The notes below the pieces were generated by a model. That model worked only from the letters and a program-made list of their open reading frames with translations. It was not told the DNA's origin and searched no databases. The position numbers and the translations under genes are program-made. A stretch of DNA of 64,000 nt from contig CM066290.1 of the NCBI GenBank assembly GCA_033816765.1, forward strand, positions 2,604,001 to 2,668,000, given 5' to 3'. Below are positions 1 through 13,332 of the stretch, one piece after another; positions within the stretch are counted from its first letter, which is position 1, and each line of letters starts with the position of its first letter. The stretch is from Nothopassalora personata. Its lineage: Eukaryota; Ascomycota; Dothideomycetes; Mycosphaerellales; Mycosphaerellaceae.

Positions 1-1528
1 GACGAAGTACATCGTAAGGTCTTTGCTGCTTTATCTTTCAGGCGTTTCTGGCGTTCCGATACTCGGTGGTGTAGAACGAGTCTTGGGAATGCCACATATG
101 CCTGGCATTCACAGCACGATATATACGCTGCGCAAGCATTCTTTAGTGGTGTATAACACTTCAGCCATACGAAACATGATGGAATCATACAACTACCAAA
201 CCCCGGGACAAATTGCTATGTACCATCTGCACACAACGTGGTTCGTCGCACCGCGATGCCGCATGCATCTTCAGAAGTCTCGACGTGGCCTGTCAGCAGT
301 CGTGTGACGAACTCCAGGTTACTTTCTGCAAGGCCGACACGAGTTAATGTGAAGCAGCTAGAATGAACCAGGGCGGCTGCTTCCTGGTCCGAAACATGGC
401 GCCCAGCCAATGGCCGCAGCTGACAGACCTTGCAGCCGTAGAGAATAGGGGGCTGATGCGGGAGTGGGCGTTGCAATTCGCGCAAAAGAACGACGCTGGC
501 CCTACGGATAGTGGAGGAGGGATATAGTGGTGTGTGGGTGTGTAAAGACGACTGATAGCCGCAGTGCGAGAGTCTGGCCGGTTGGAGTTGCTGCTATCAG
601 GAGGCTGTTGCAGTCCAAGGGTACTATGCCGCCAAGCTGTCTCAGTATGGGGCGTCGTCGGCATTAGCGCCAGCCGGGTCATGTTCGTGTGGATTCGACC
701 GACGTGCAGTGCACAGCTCGTCTGCTGTGAATCTTTTACCTTTTGCTGATGATATGTACTGTAACCTCTTAACTATACAGCCCCGGGTGCGCACATGGCT
801 TCGGCGTAGGCTGAGGCTGCTGCTTGCTGCACACCACGCACTGCTTCTCCTTCTTCTTCTTCGTCTTCTTCGCCGTTCCCCGCGAACGTCTATTGCACCG
901 ACCTGAGAGGATTCATCATCACGCACGCCGCCCAAGTTGGACCTGTCCTTCCGTGGGCGTCCTGCAAAGGGACCTCGTTCCCGTCCACACTGGCCAACGC
1001 CGCGGCATCCCTCCATCGCAACCATCCTGATTGCCTGAACCCGGGCGTCCCTTTAATCCATACCGAAACATCTATCACCACCCGCACACCCATCGCCTGA
1101 CTCGACGTCCGTTTCGCCTCTGACTTCGATAACCGCCCGCACCTCACCAGGAGACTCGACTGGCTCCCACGTAAGCAAGCACCTGCGGCCTGCGACACCC
1201 CCGCCCACCACCTCGACCGCCGGCGCAGGCCATCGCCATCTGCGCGCGCGTTTCGACAAGAGTCGGTGTGCACTGTACAGTACCATCGCTGCTCGCTGCC
1301 TGAGGCTGAGGCTGAGCCTGGCTGGCTGCTGGGCAGAGACACTCGGCTTGCAGAGCACCTCCCGCAGCACATAGCACCCCAAGCAGGTCTTGACACCTTG
1401 CGGCGCTCCGCACCGCAACCTACCGCCTCGCACCGCCATCGCATATACATATCATATATCCACGCCACGCTCCTTGGAGATTGAGTTGAAACACCCGACG
1501 AGGGTCAAACGTTGAACTTAATATCATA
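1..1528. other. Upstream intergenic region, probable PUF gene promoter and leader
   Basis: No convincing gene is visible. Open frames on both strands are short and show no domain. A pyrimidine-rich tract (CTT/CTC repeats) lies at about 841-880, and the last few hundred bases before the ATG at 1529 are C-rich, as is common in fungal promoters and 5' leaders. The left edge could hold the end of a neighbouring transcript that cannot be seen here. Confidence 0.4.
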
Positions 1529-4500
1529 ATGGCTCCTGTATCCCGCCCAGGCACTATGAACCTCGAAGGTCTGCCCCAATTGAACATGGGGCAGTCACGC
1601 TCCGCCAACGGCTCGGGGGCCAACTCGCCGATTGACGCACCTGCTGGTCCAGGCTCCGGCTCCGGCTCCCGTTACCCATTTGCCAATGGTCGAGCAGGCT
1701 CTCCGTCCAAGGCCTTTGGAGGAGGTCTAGAAGGCAGCTCTGGCAGTCGTCTCTTTCCTAAACGGTATGTGTGAGACCTGCGGACATCGTTGGCGGCCAT
1801 GTGTGTGGACATGCAGCATCACTGACACATCTTCACAGCGCTCGCGAGATTCAGCAGCAGGAAGGTTTCTCTTCTCAGCCCTGGGGTCCACCGCCTACTG
1901 GTAGCGGACACTCCACGCCCCTACGCGAGACCATCCCCGAATCACCGGGCAGCGACAGCTTTCCGGACTTTGACGTCGGCAACTTGTCTACGGGCAGTCC
2001 AGGCCCGTTGTCTGCATCAAACTCGGTACGACGCTCACGAGCCGGCACCGTACCGTCACGCTTGCCCGCCATGGGCTCAGTTGGCACCACGACGACTGCG
2101 GCCATGCCCAGATCAAACCGAGCCACGCCTTCCCCAGGACTTTATCAGTCTGGCTCTCCCTCTCTCGGAGAATCGCAGACTGCGAGTGGCAGTCAACTTG
2201 CACAAGCTGTCCTGTTGTCACGGCTCAGAGCTGGGTCGATGCCGCAGCGAGGACTGCTGAACACCACCAGTCCATTCGGCAATTCGCTCTTCGCCAGCAA
2301 TTGGATGGCCGGCAGGGAGCGAGCAAGTACTTTGCAGAGCATCAGATCATCCAACGAACCATCCTCACCGAATGCTTCACCAGCAGACAACGACGTCCGA
2401 ACCTTGGACTATCTCGGTCTGGTCGACAGTCCACAGCCCGGAAGAGAAAGAGGTCTGTCACGAGCGGATATGGACGTGCTGATGAACCAACAACGAACGA
2501 ACGGTACCGGAGGAGTCACAATCGCAGACCTGGCAGCGCTCAATGCGTTCAACAAGAACACAGCAAATCGATTCCGATCGTATTCCGTTAACGCGAAGGA
2601 AAAGTATGCCACTGGTCCGGAGGAAGAGCTAGACGAATATGAGGCGATGCAGCAACAGCTCTACACGGGCACGTTCACGCCAAACAGCGAAACTAGTGCA
2701 GCACAAGCGGCAGCGATCAACGAGGCAGTCCGCCAGCATAACCTCGAAGTACAGGCCTTCGCCAACTTTGCTAGTGCCAATCGGCCAAGAGCTCGTACGG
2801 CGGGCGTGCTGGATTCGCCGTCGCAGCGTGTTCTGCGGAATTACACACCGACACCATCTCGACTCGCGGACAGCAGCATCACTGCCGCGGACCTACAAAG
2901 CAACGATGGATCTGACTTCAGCGGCCTCGCAACTGCGGTTCGTAACATGAACCTCAATAAAAAGGTGTCTTATGAAGGTGGTCTTGATCCAAACCTGGAA
3001 GCGCCGACGAGGTCACTCTGGCTGGGCAACATCCCTTCGTCAACTACAGTCTCGTCGCTGAACGTCATCTTCAGTCAGTTTGGTCCAATAGAGTTTGCTC
3101 GAGTCTTGACGCACAAGAGCTGTGGCTTCGTCAACTTCGAGAACGTCCAGAGCGCCATGGCAGCAAAAGCTCAGTGTAATGGCAAGGAGATCTTCCCTGG
3201 TTGCGGGACGATCAGAATCGGGTATGCAAAGGAGCAGAGTGCCTCGAACACGCCTGGAGCCAACGGCGCTTACCCGTCACCAAGTCCGGATCCGTTCGTG
3301 TCAAAGAATCGCATCGATAGCACCCTCACTGGTGCAAACAATTCAGTTGGTGGCAACATTAACGCCGAAACGGCAGCTGCAGCACTTGCTACTCCCAACC
3401 TGCTAGAACTGCGCGATGAGATCTACGGCATAGTCCAGCAGTTTGGTGCGTCGCCAGAGGACCAGAGCCGGATTTCTAAGCATCTCGAGACCGCCATGAG
3501 CTACGAAGACTATGCCCCAGAGATTCCACCAATCCCAGAACCAAGCCACAGCAGAGTTCATGACGCACCACGCCTTCGCGAGATACGCAAACGTATTGAT
3601 AACAACTCCTGTGGCCCCATGGAAATCGAGCAAATTGCTTTGGAGATGCTCCCCGAGATTGCTGAGCTGTCGTCCGACTATCTTGGCAATACGGTTGTGC
3701 AGAAGCTCTTCGAGAACTGCTCCGAGGAGACCAAAGAAGCCATGCTGGCGGAGATCGCGCCGCATCTGGCTGAGATCGGCGTGCACAAGAACGGCACATG
3801 GGCAGCACAAAAAGTCATCGACGTTGCCAGGACTGCGAATCAGATGAACTTGATTATCAACGCGCTCAGGCCTCACGCGGTGAACCTCTTCCTCGATCAA
3901 TATGGCAACTACGTGATTCAGTGCTGCCTACGCTTCCAGGCACCGCTTAACGACTTCATATTCGACTCGATGCTCAACAAGCTATGGGATGTTGCTCAAG
4001 GAAGGTTCGGAGCCCGTGCGATGCGTGCTTGCCTCGAGAGCCACTTTGCCACGAACGACCACAAGAGGCTGATGGCGGCAGCCATTGCACTCCACAGTGT
4101 ACAGCTGGCCACCAATTCCAACGGAGCGCTTCTATTGACTTGGTTCCTCGATACCTGCACGTTCCCGCAACGACGATCAGTGTTGGCACCAAGGCTTATT
4201 CCACACCTTGTCCATCTCTGCACTCACAAAGTGGCCTACCTCACGGTGCTCAAGATCATTAACCAACGAAATGAGCCAGAGGCTAGGGACAGCATTCTTC
4301 GCGCTCTCTTCTTCGATGAGCAGAACTTGACCGACATTATTAGTGACCACACCTGCGGTGCCACGCTCATCTTCAAAGTCTTGACTACGCCGTTCTTGGA
4401 CGAGAGCATTCGGCCAGAATGCCTGGAGAATGTACGAAACGTTCTTCTAAACTTGAAGGCACAGCCATCGCAAGGCTACAAGCGTCTCATGGACGAGGTT

Positions 4501-5139
4501 GGGCTGTCCACGCGCCATGGCGGTACACCTGTCAGCCTTGATGGACGCTCAAACTCAAAGACACGCCCCGTCAACGGCCACCTTTCACGTCTGGACACGA
4601 ATCCGAACGGTTATGGACGACCCCCGTACCCTGGTCAGCAGCATCACCAGATGGACCAAGGCATGACCCCTGATTTGCAAAGCTCAATCAGCATGGACTC
4701 GAACGGCTTCGATCCGTACGCACAGCAGTACACCCACAGCCCTGCCATGTCGAACGCTGGTATAAGCCCCATTAACCCAATGCAGTATCAACAGGCGGTG
4801 CTTGCACAAGGTCAGATGGCGAGACCTCCTGGGTTCTTTGGCAGTCCAGCCGTGACGCCAAGTGCTGGTCTACCGAATGGTATGGGCTATGGCACTGGAT
4901 CTCCAGCTCCGCAACTGATGGACCCTTACCGTCAAATGAATGGCTCGCGCATGATTCCCCCCGGTATGGGCATGCAAAACGGCTACCAGCAACAGAGCTA
5001 CGGCAACCAGATGCTGGGTATGAACAGCAACATGAACGGCTACGGGCAGTATCAGATGCAACCGCAGTTCTACCAAGGGCAAATGCAGGGGCAAATGGCG
5101 GGCAACGGTCGCAGAGGTCGGGGAGGGCCTCGGTACTGA
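1529..5139 (+). CDS. RRM plus Pumilio (PUF) repeat RNA-binding protein, Jsn1/Puf2-like
   Basis: Two exons, 1529-1764 and 1839-5139, give about 1178 residues. The 74-nt intron starts GTATGT, has an ACTGAC branch-like site and ends CACAG; splicing joins codon CG|C and removes an early stop. The N-terminal 460 residues are Ser/Pro-rich and low complexity. An RRM follows at about 470-545: the RNP2-like segment reads SLWLGNIPSS and the RNP1-like segment KSCGFVNFEN. PUF repeats run from about 655 to 960 (for example GNTVVQKLFENC, and YGNYVIQCCLRF in the next repeat). The C-terminus is Gln/Met/Gly/Asn-rich and ends in an RGRGG-type tail. An RRM followed by PUF repeats is the architecture of yeast Jsn1/Puf1 and Puf2, which bind the 3' ends of mRNAs in the cytoplasm, so a post-transcriptional role is inferred. 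The mRNA targets cannot be read from sequence. Confidence 0.9.
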
Positions 5140-7372
5140 TCCGCTCTTTCGAAGATCACTAGCGCTGCCAGATCAGACTTCACAGTAGCGACCAGTCACA
5201 ACAAGCATCACTCATCTTTTGAACTTATGTCATGCGCACGGGCCTTCTGAGCATCACCGGGAGTTTTGATGAGAATGGGATTAGTTACCCATGGCGTCCA
5301 GGGATGGTACCCTGAGGCGTGCGAAGGGCGGCGCATCAGAACACTCGCAATTCTTCCAGATCGATCATGCCTAGCAACGGCATGAGCTTCTTGGACACTT
5401 TTGGGGGGGGATAAAGGACATGTCTTTTCGTCTTCTGTGTCCATCTACCTCTTCTACGGCCACGACCACCATTGTTTGCTTTATTGGGATGCGAGAAGGG
5501 AGGAGGAAAGTGCTGGCGCTGGGGAGAGATTGATTGCTTGTCCGCTGGGCAGGAGGTGTCGTCCAGCGCCGTTTCTAGCGAACTGGAACGGGAGTCAGAT
5601 TCTTCATTGGGACTCGCTCGGCTTCTGCGAAGAGAAGGTTTGACTGAGCGACTGATCGCTTTACGACGACTTATCAGCATCAAGAAATGGATTTGTGTAT
5701 AGCTTTAATTCGGCACCTACCTACTACGGCTCTTCCTTGATGGTTGTAGTTGATTTTTTAGCAACTTGAATGCCCAGATTGACATTGTAGCGGCATACTT
5801 TTGATACTGTACCCTTTGCAGCTCAGGCGCCAGTAGCATGATTCAGGAGTATAAATGGACGCACTCGCTGCTCGGCGAAGAGATGCGCGTGGTAACATAG
5901 TCTCTTAAGAGCGACCGTGTTCTCCTCGGGTCCAACGCACGTGAATTGATTGATTGTCCACTAATTTGGGAGAGAGACGCCACCTCTCACACCATCTTTC
6001 GATGCTCCGGTGAATACCGACCGTTACGAGCGGGGTAAGTTGTCATGGCCAACACTCTGACAGCTGTTTCTCTTTCCTTTTTCAACAACATCTCTCGTGG
6101 CCCGCAGGATTGTCTTTGTTCCTGCAGGTCGCAAGACGAAACGTTTTGATGGTTGCTCCTGCCTTGACTTTATCTCCCCTGATTGACGTGGCTATTGCGG
6201 GAAGAAACTCCCGTCTACGCTCCCGCTGGACTGTGGGTCGACGATTCCGTGCCACGTCTGCTCCCGAACACGCCACCTACGACGGTGCTGGATAGGATTG
6301 AACGCACGCTTGCTTGCGAGGATAAGCTCACCGCATCAGTATCATACGGCCTCACCATGTATGCTTGGCGGGGAAACAGAACAGGAACCAACATTCCATG
6401 CTGCTTCCACGTGTTGTCAACAGGACGGCAAGATAACGATCAATCTATCCGATGGCAGCGATGCCGAGGAAGCAAGCACACAAGGAGCGAAGACGAGAGG
6501 TGGTACGGATGGCAGCGGTCGGGGGGCAATCTCGTCGGCATCCAGCCAGGCTGGTTGACGTTGACGGTTGCGCCGGATCGGTAGCCGCCTTGCATGGAAT
6601 GGACCCCAGCGACATGCCGGGAAAGAGCTCTTTTTAGACGTCACCTCAAGCACCCATGCCATCACAGACTTTTTCCCAACAGCACGTGGGTAGTGGTCGG
6701 ACCTGTTGACCATGACATGATTGTGCTGTCGCAATCATCACTACGATGATGATGATGATGATGACACAGCAGTGTCAAGGGCAAGATGAGAACGAAGAGC
6801 GAACGCGCAGAAAGTCGGGTGAAGCCGGAATGGTGTGCTTGGACTTGAAAATTCTCACCGACCCACGGACGTAGCGCCTGCCGCGCAAACGTTGAAAGTT
6901 GGACCCGAGACTCATCAGAAATCGGCGGGTGGCACCGCAACCGGTCGTGATTGATTGCTGGCTGTGTGTGTGTGTGTGTGGCCAGTCGGATGCAAAAGTG
7001 ACGGAAGGCTTCGGCGCTGATCCCGCAGAGTGAGAGGGATGGCATCTTTTATATCATCATCCCCATTACCGTCCGGGTACGATCGGCGCACTGACCGAGA
7101 CCGAAGCAAACGTCGTCGCCGGCGATATCAAACAGGGGTGAGGGTTCCAATCCGGAAGCCATCATGAGGCCAGGTCGTCTGTCCGAGCTTTTCCTCAGGA
7201 CCGACCTTAAAGCGGTCGTGGCAAGCAAAATTTCGAGGCCTGTCCACTCTCCCACGCTTTTTCCGTGACAGCTCTCCCGTCCCTTTCACCTCTGTCCACA
7301 AACAAGCACCACCTCACCTCGATCCATCAGGAGACACCTCAATCCGTCTTCATTCCGTCACATACCATCACA
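5140..7372. other. Intergenic: PUF 3' region and ATP9 promoter region
   Basis: No supported gene in 2.2 kb. The open frames here are short, of odd composition and lack domains. Simple repeats occur: a (GAT)n run at about 6745-6763 and a (TG)9 run at 6963-6980. The last roughly 100 bases before the ATP9 start are rich in C and T (CCTCACCTC, CATACCATCACA), typical of a strong fungal leader. A small noncoding RNA could be missed here. Confidence 0.4.
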
Positions 7373-8065
7373 ATGGCCTCCTCTCTCCGCATGGCTGCTC
7401 CCAAGATGGCCCAGATGGCCGCTCAGAGCGCTCGCCCAGCATTCAAGCCACAGCAGCTCCAGAAGTTTGCTCGTGCTTACTCTGGTAAGCTGCCATTGAG
7501 CTGAGATGAGCTCGAGAACAGCTCCGTTGACAGCGTCCATGTAGCTGCCACCCCAAAGACCGCCACCTTCAACACCATGAAGCGCACCTCCACCCTCATC
7601 AACTCCGCCCGCACCCAGCTCTCGCCTATTGGCCAGCAGGCCAAGCGCGCCTACTCCTCTGAAATGGCCAACGCCCTCGTCCAGGTCTCCCAGAACCTTG
7701 GTAAGATGACATTCCGATGGAAATAGCTATACTCGAGATGATCGGAGACTAACATGTCCAAGGTATGGGCTCTGCCGCCATTGGTCTCGGTGGTGCCGGG
7801 TAAGTACCTCTCTCGTACATGAGATGAGAGACGAGTCCACTGACATACAGCTAGAATCGGCATCGGGCTTGTCTTCGCTGCGCTCCTCAACTCTGTTGCC
7901 CGCAACCCATCCCTCCGCGGCCAGCTTTTCTCCTACGCCATTCTTGGATTCGCTTTCGTCGAGGCCATCGGTGTAAGTATCACAGATCGACTCGAACTAC
8001 TCCCCAAACTAATCCCGCATCAGCTCTTCGACCTCATGGTTGCCATGATGTGCAAGTACGTCTAA
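7373..8065 (+). CDS. ATP9: Mitochondrial F1Fo ATP synthase subunit 9 (c), nuclear-encoded precursor
   Basis: Five exons: 7373-7484, 7545-7700, 7763-7799, 7855-7972 and 8024-8065, spliced to 154 residues with exact phase. The mature proteolipid is unmistakable: a Gly-rich first helix ([20 protein letters not shown]), the polar loop RNPS, and a second helix carrying the proton-carrying Glu in FVEAIGLFDLM. It forms the membrane c-ring. The first 72 or so residues are a basic, hydroxylated presequence. RAYS occurs twice, at the end of exon 1 and just before the mature start (RAYSSEMA); this fits the two-step matrix processing known for the Neurospora homologue. Intron 3 must end at CTAG before 7855; the CAG four bases earlier would put a TAG in frame. 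Four introns in a 465-nt coding sequence is dense. Identity is certain; small shifts of exon ends are the only doubt. Confidence 0.97.
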
Positions 8066-9810
8066 ACAGTTTGAATTACGGCATAGCGAGGTGTTGGATC
8101 ATGTAATAGTATTGGACGAGCTAGAAGGAATAGAGACTCCCATAGAAGCTGGCCAAGTCACTCGGCTCAGCTAGACACTTTGCTGTGTACATAACACTCA
8201 ACTGGAGCGAAGCTTCGGCCTCGCGAGAGGATCCAAAGTTTCTCTCATGTCCATCCGCTTCCACCTTGTACCTCGACGTCTGAGCAAGATACAGCATTAC
8301 TGCGACTTCGAAACGACTCGGGAGTCTCGGAATACCCGGCTCGCGCCAAGCCTGCCTTCAACAACATCGACATCCTGCCGAGGTCGCAGGCCTCACCATA
8401 GCAAAGCGATTGCCATACACAAGAATCTGCGAATCATCTGGAGCGACCAAGGGAGGGACTGTCCATCTGATGTGCCCCAGCCTGCTTTCCACTCTTCGAA
8501 GCGCGCTCTGGCTTCTTCAGTACTACTGCCCACAGCGCCGCCCTCATACCCACTCTAGGAACGCCACAGGAGCTGGGTTCACTACCGGATCGATGATGCT
8601 TTGCCCGGTCATCGCTATCCTGTTAATGTAGGTCCATTCGTTGGCTTGAGACAGATATGCTTGTGTAATAATAATGGGCAGTAGTCTATCCTCGCGACAC
8701 AGGCCCGTATGCACACACACACACAAGCTGTTATTGCGTGCTGCGTGCAGGCCCAAGTCCCATGCGGACTCCGGGAATAAAACTTAGGCCGATGATGGAG
8801 ACTGCCAGTCACTGACTGGTTCCTGCCGTGCCGGCGAAGGAAAAATGCAGATGCCGATTGCGTCCTGTCAATCACGAGCTGGCAAGAGAAAGTACAAAAT
8901 TGCCTTTTCGTCGCCTTCTTGCACACGATGATACTAACAAGATTCTTGCTCGACCGAATGGCTGGCTTGAGAGGCGGCTCCAGACACTCGTGGTGGAAAG
9001 GCAACTCTTCGTCCTCGCAAGCAGCGCAACGCACGCAGCACGTGGAGGCGTCGTAGCTGTTGTGAAGCATCCATCTTCCAGAGGAGGTGGCTTCCAAGAA
9101 GAGCGATTGTCAAGGCCGGGAAGTTTCAGGTCAATTGGGATTTGGCCAAAGGATCCATCCGGACCACCGCAATTCTCACCATGGCCACTGCTTTTATAAA
9201 GCTTTGCACAACACCGACTTCTTTACCTAGAATTATAGGAGCAACTACTTACTATACCCACAATCCATCCATTACTACGAATGTACCACAAGAAGTGCCT
9301 TCGTTCGATGCGCTATACAATACATGTACTGTATCCTAATATAGACATAAATAGACCGTCAGCAGTAATGCTGTAATTCCTACCCTAGTCTACTGTAAGG
9401 TTTACGATAACAAGCTTATTACTAAGCTAGAGTAGCACCCTCGAGGGTGTACAGTAATAATCTTCGGGTCCAAGCTAGTTCTAGCACTTCGGGACCTAGC
9501 GAGAACATTTGCTACTATATATATCGCGATATAACAGCGCTATATTATATATATATATATAGAAACGAGATAATAGGAGATTAGAAGAGGGTGGTTTCTT
9601 TAAGAAATTTCAATATGTATATCGTGTGTATAGAGAGCGTCCCTTACTATTTCAAGTTCAGATTAGGGAGACAAAAGTTCAGGCACAAAGGAGCATGGAA
9701 AAAGTAGTGTAGAAGTTGTACTCGTCTTTCATCTCAAAGGTCCACATGCAGACCGTCTAAAATGCCGCTTATGGGCATACTCAGTCAGGTCCATCTCCAA
9801 CCTTGCCGGT
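8066..9810. other. Intergenic, with AT-rich tract
   Basis: ATP9 and the transporter converge here. No gene is supported. A short (CA)n run lies near 8707-8723. From about 9200 to 9700 base composition turns AT-rich, with TATATA runs at 9513-9562 and short palindromes such as ACCCTCGAGGGT near 9439; see the separate relic entry. Confidence 0.4.
9340..9660. repeat. AT-rich, repeat-like relic
   Basis: This stretch differs from its surroundings: many TAT/ATA runs, a TATATATCGCGATATA palindrome-like core near 9516-9534 and an (AT)n run at about 9543-9561, with no coding frame. It resembles an old terminal repeat or RIP-mutated fragment, but no target duplication or partner copy was found in the window, so the class is unknown. 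Confidence 0.3.
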
Positions 9811-11952
9811 CTAGTGAACCACGGCAATCGATCCTAATCTCTCGGCCTCCTTCTGGCTCTGAATGATCGGCGGTGGCTTCACCACGTTCTTATTGAACAA
9901 GAGGTGACGCTTGATAAAGTACGGCAACGAGACCTTCAACTCGTACCCAATGAAGCTCTTCGTCGGCACCGAGAAGACCTGATCCAGTTCCTCAAGAGTC
10001 ATTTGCTTAGTCTCGCGGACGAAGCAGAAGATCATAAACCAAGCAATCAGATTCAGTCCAGCGTAGAAGCCGAATGCTCCAGTCGGTGTCATGACAGTCC
10101 TCATACGTGGGAAGGTCAAGCTGAGAACGCCGGCAAACGTGTTGTTGATACACACGGCCCAAGCCATGCCCTGCTCACGCTGGATCGTTGGGAACACCTC
10201 CGCGGAGTACTGGAATGCTACTGGTCCTTCACCAAGAGAGTACATAATGGTGAAGAGATAGACGAAGAGCACCACTGGTCCGATCTGTGCTCCTCTGCTG
10301 GCGGTGTCTGGCACCAAGAGCGAGAGACCGGCGGCGAGCAGGAAGAGGCACATGAAGGGGAAAGTGGCGAGAGTCAGTGTGCGGCGGCCCTTTGTGTCGA
10401 TGAGGAAGAGCGTCGGGATAGTGAACACCACTTGCACTGCTCCATAGCCTAGTGAGGCGTATAGTGCTTGTGTAGCAGTGTATCCAGCCTCTTCGAAGAT
10501 GGTCGAGCTGTAGAAGGAAATGATGTTGATGCCGCACATCTGCTGGGCAATCATCACAGTCGAAGCTCCGTAGTTGGCACGCCTGATGCGTGGCACTGCG
10601 AAGCAGTCCCACAGACGCTGGAAGTATCCCGCGCCACTTGCGAGCTTGAGCTCCTCCTCGTAGATGATCCAGGAGTAGTAGTAGTCTCGTGCGGCAATAA
10701 TGGTGTGCGCTCGCAGTCTGTCCATTGAGCGAAAGGCCTCCGAATGCCTGCCCTTCTTCATCAACCAACGTGGCGATTCGGGACAGAAGAAGATGCCAAT
10801 TCCGAGGATGAAGGAGGGGATGAAAGCTGAGCCGAGCTGGAGTCGCCACGCGATTCTGCCAGTGTCCTTGACGATGACGTTCGCGCAGAAACCGAGGAAG
10901 ATGCCTGAAGGTTTTATTAGCATGTGACCTGCCAGCCTCTGCACGGCTACTTACCGACAACGACCCAAAGCTGCCAGAACATGACCAGCGCTCCACGGAT
11001 GCGGGCGGGTGCCATCTCGGCGGAGTAGATGGGTACGGTCGCATTCTTCGCTCCAATGCCGATGCCCATGACGAATCGAGCGGCGAAGAGTCCCTGCCAT
11101 GACTTCGCGAAACCGGAACCGATGGGGGTCGCTGTCAGGCACAAAGCAGTGACGAAGATCTCGCCGCGACGTCCGAGGTAGTGGTTGAGCGGGTCGACGA
11201 TGAACGCACCGATAAGACCTGCTGTCAAGAAGATTATAGCGTTGATCAGGCCAACAATCCATTCGTCGCGACCTTTGCCGTCAATGCCGAATTCCTGAGA
11301 CTGTATTAGTAGGATTCTCCTGACCGGTTGAGTGCATCGTAGCGCTGTGCACGCTAGCTGGAAGCATTTGCTGTCGGGAAAGCTTCGGCTCTTGCATGTG
11401 ATTCGCAGCCTCGCATCTTGCCGCCGTTGTACGATTGCACGCGATATCACGTACCGTTGGGAAGGAAAGATTGGCTCCGTTCGAGCCAGTCTGATCCCAT
11501 CCTTGTGTTGCAGCGCCAATTGCACAAAGTGCGATCGAGTACCACAGGAGAACGGGTCCATGCCACTTGTGATCACGCTCGTATGCGAGAGCTGATCTTT
11601 CCGACTCGTCGAGTCCGTCAAGATCCTCGAATCCATCGGGGTTGCGTGCTACAAGAGCAGCTTTGCTGAAGAGCTCGGCGTGCTCGGGCATACCATGCGA
11701 CTCGGCGAACGTGCGTCCGTCGTGGGCAGCTCGCTCTGCTGATACGCGCTACACACGTGTAAGCCCTCTTTGCCAACTCTCGGCATGTTCTTGCGTCTTG
11801 GAGCTTACCTTCAGTGGGTTCTCAACAATGTTCAATGCGACTGAGCCGCGGCGACCAGCTTGCTCTGCCAAGTCGTTGTACTCTGGTGGACCCCCATTCT
11901 TCTCGTCGTGTGTGGTGGTGTAATCGTCGTGCTTTCCGGTCTTCTCAGCCAT
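9811..11952 (-). CDS. MFS sugar porter family transporter
   Basis: Four exons on the minus strand, 11952-11809, 11748-11455, 11294-10955 and 10904-9811, give 623 residues in exact phase; introns are 60, 160 and 50 nt. The start used is the ATG opening MAEKTGKHDD rather than an upstream in-frame ATG. Sugar porter signatures are present: a GRR-type loop (YLGRRGEIF), PESPRWL after TM6, the TM7 sugar-binding motif QQMCGINIISFYSS, and DTKGRRTL in the later loop. Twelve membrane helices are expected. The long hydrophilic N-terminus (about 100 residues, acidic) and a C-terminal cytoplasmic tail are typical of fungal plasma-membrane hexose, polyol and inositol carriers. Proton symport of a sugar or polyol is inferred; the substrate cannot be assigned. 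The nearest neighbours give no pathway hint. Confidence 0.9.
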
Positions 11953-13332
11953 GGTGGCGGTGTTGGTGTGGTCCAGTGGTTCAGCCAAGATTGTGGTAAG
12001 ATGCAACAAGCTTCAAGAGTTGGAAGCGAAGATGTGCTGGTGAAGTGGCAGTTGAGCTTATGCCTTCCTGCGGCCAAGCACTCGTCGGACCTTTTTGTGC
12101 CGCACATACCCTGTCGCGAACATGCTTCCCATCCTTTGTGTTGCTCGACCACGCAGCTGAACATTATGATCAGGCAACCGAGTTGCTTTTAAGCTCCCCT
12201 CCATGCCCGATCGGGTTACCGTACAGTGTCATCCCGCATCGGCAGGCTATTGTGCTCCCGAAACCCCCCGCAGAGACCAGGGTCTGAGCCAATGGCTGAT
12301 CGGTATAGCGCGGGCGCGAGGGACGGAATAACCTTCTCGTGGCGCGCAGGCGTTTTCCCCGTGGCACACCACGTGAAAGGAAGATCCGCGATCGTCGCAG
12401 AGTGGACCAACACCGACATGCCTCTCAACGACATTCACCTTGTTGCATGAATCATCTAATTATGGTCAATAGCACTTTGCACTGACCTTCGAGCCATGTC
12501 GAGGAAGATTGTGAATCTTGTTTGAGCTTCGACTCCCAATGGTCACCGGCTGAAAGTCGGCTTTGTGCTGATAATCGCTGCTTCACAGCTGATGGCAGGA
12601 ACGCAGCTTTCCAAATTGATCGTTACATCATCACCGCTGTTGCTGATGGTGTGCAAATACATGCACAGAGACGTCGGATCGGTACCGATTGCGGGATGCT
12701 ACCGTGTCTTGCCGACCCCGCTCGCCCTGATTGATAATAACGCCACATGAGCCGTGTAGCTTCGAAAGGAAACGTCGATGTGTCCATGTGGTGTTTGCAG
12801 TGGCGAATATTGTGGGAGAGCCATGGCGTTCGGTTGGACGCGTATACTAGTGAAATCTCAAGAGTCAGTGTACTGAAGAGCGTGAGGTGAGAGCAAGTTT
12901 TGCATGTCTTTGAAGAAGGAGCAGTGACTACCTCATCATGCTTCGACCTGCTGCTTCTAGAGAGACACCGTGCACCGTAAAATGACCAAATCCTAAGGAC
13001 ATCACCTCATCCGTGACCTGAATCAATCCAGAGCACGGTGGGCAAGGAACAATTTGAGACGGGTAGAGAAGAAAATTAAAGCACACATACCACGTTTGTC
13101 TTGTCGTTTGCTCACGTTCAGGTGCTGACATGATTCCGCACAACAAAGAGACTGCGGAGATCGCACATCACTTGTATCCGTGTACTAAAATCATGCCTGC
13201 AGAAGCTGTGTCAAATCTCAATTTGCATCGTGCTGTGGTCTCTCGCATCAAACCATTCATTCGCAAGCAAGCGTCATGCTCAGCAACCTCCCTCGCAGCT
13301 CTCGTCTGGTAGCGACACACTCCTCCCAGTCT
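11953..13332. other. Intergenic, transporter upstream region
   Basis: The transporter promoter lies at the left end. The rest of the 1.4 kb holds only short frames without domain or codon signal. No RNA gene or repeat was recognised. Confidence 0.4.

Noticed and set aside
5336..5683. Minus-strand Ser/Arg-rich frame of 115 codons
   Set aside because: Low-complexity composition, no start context or family match; likely the 3' region of the PUF gene.
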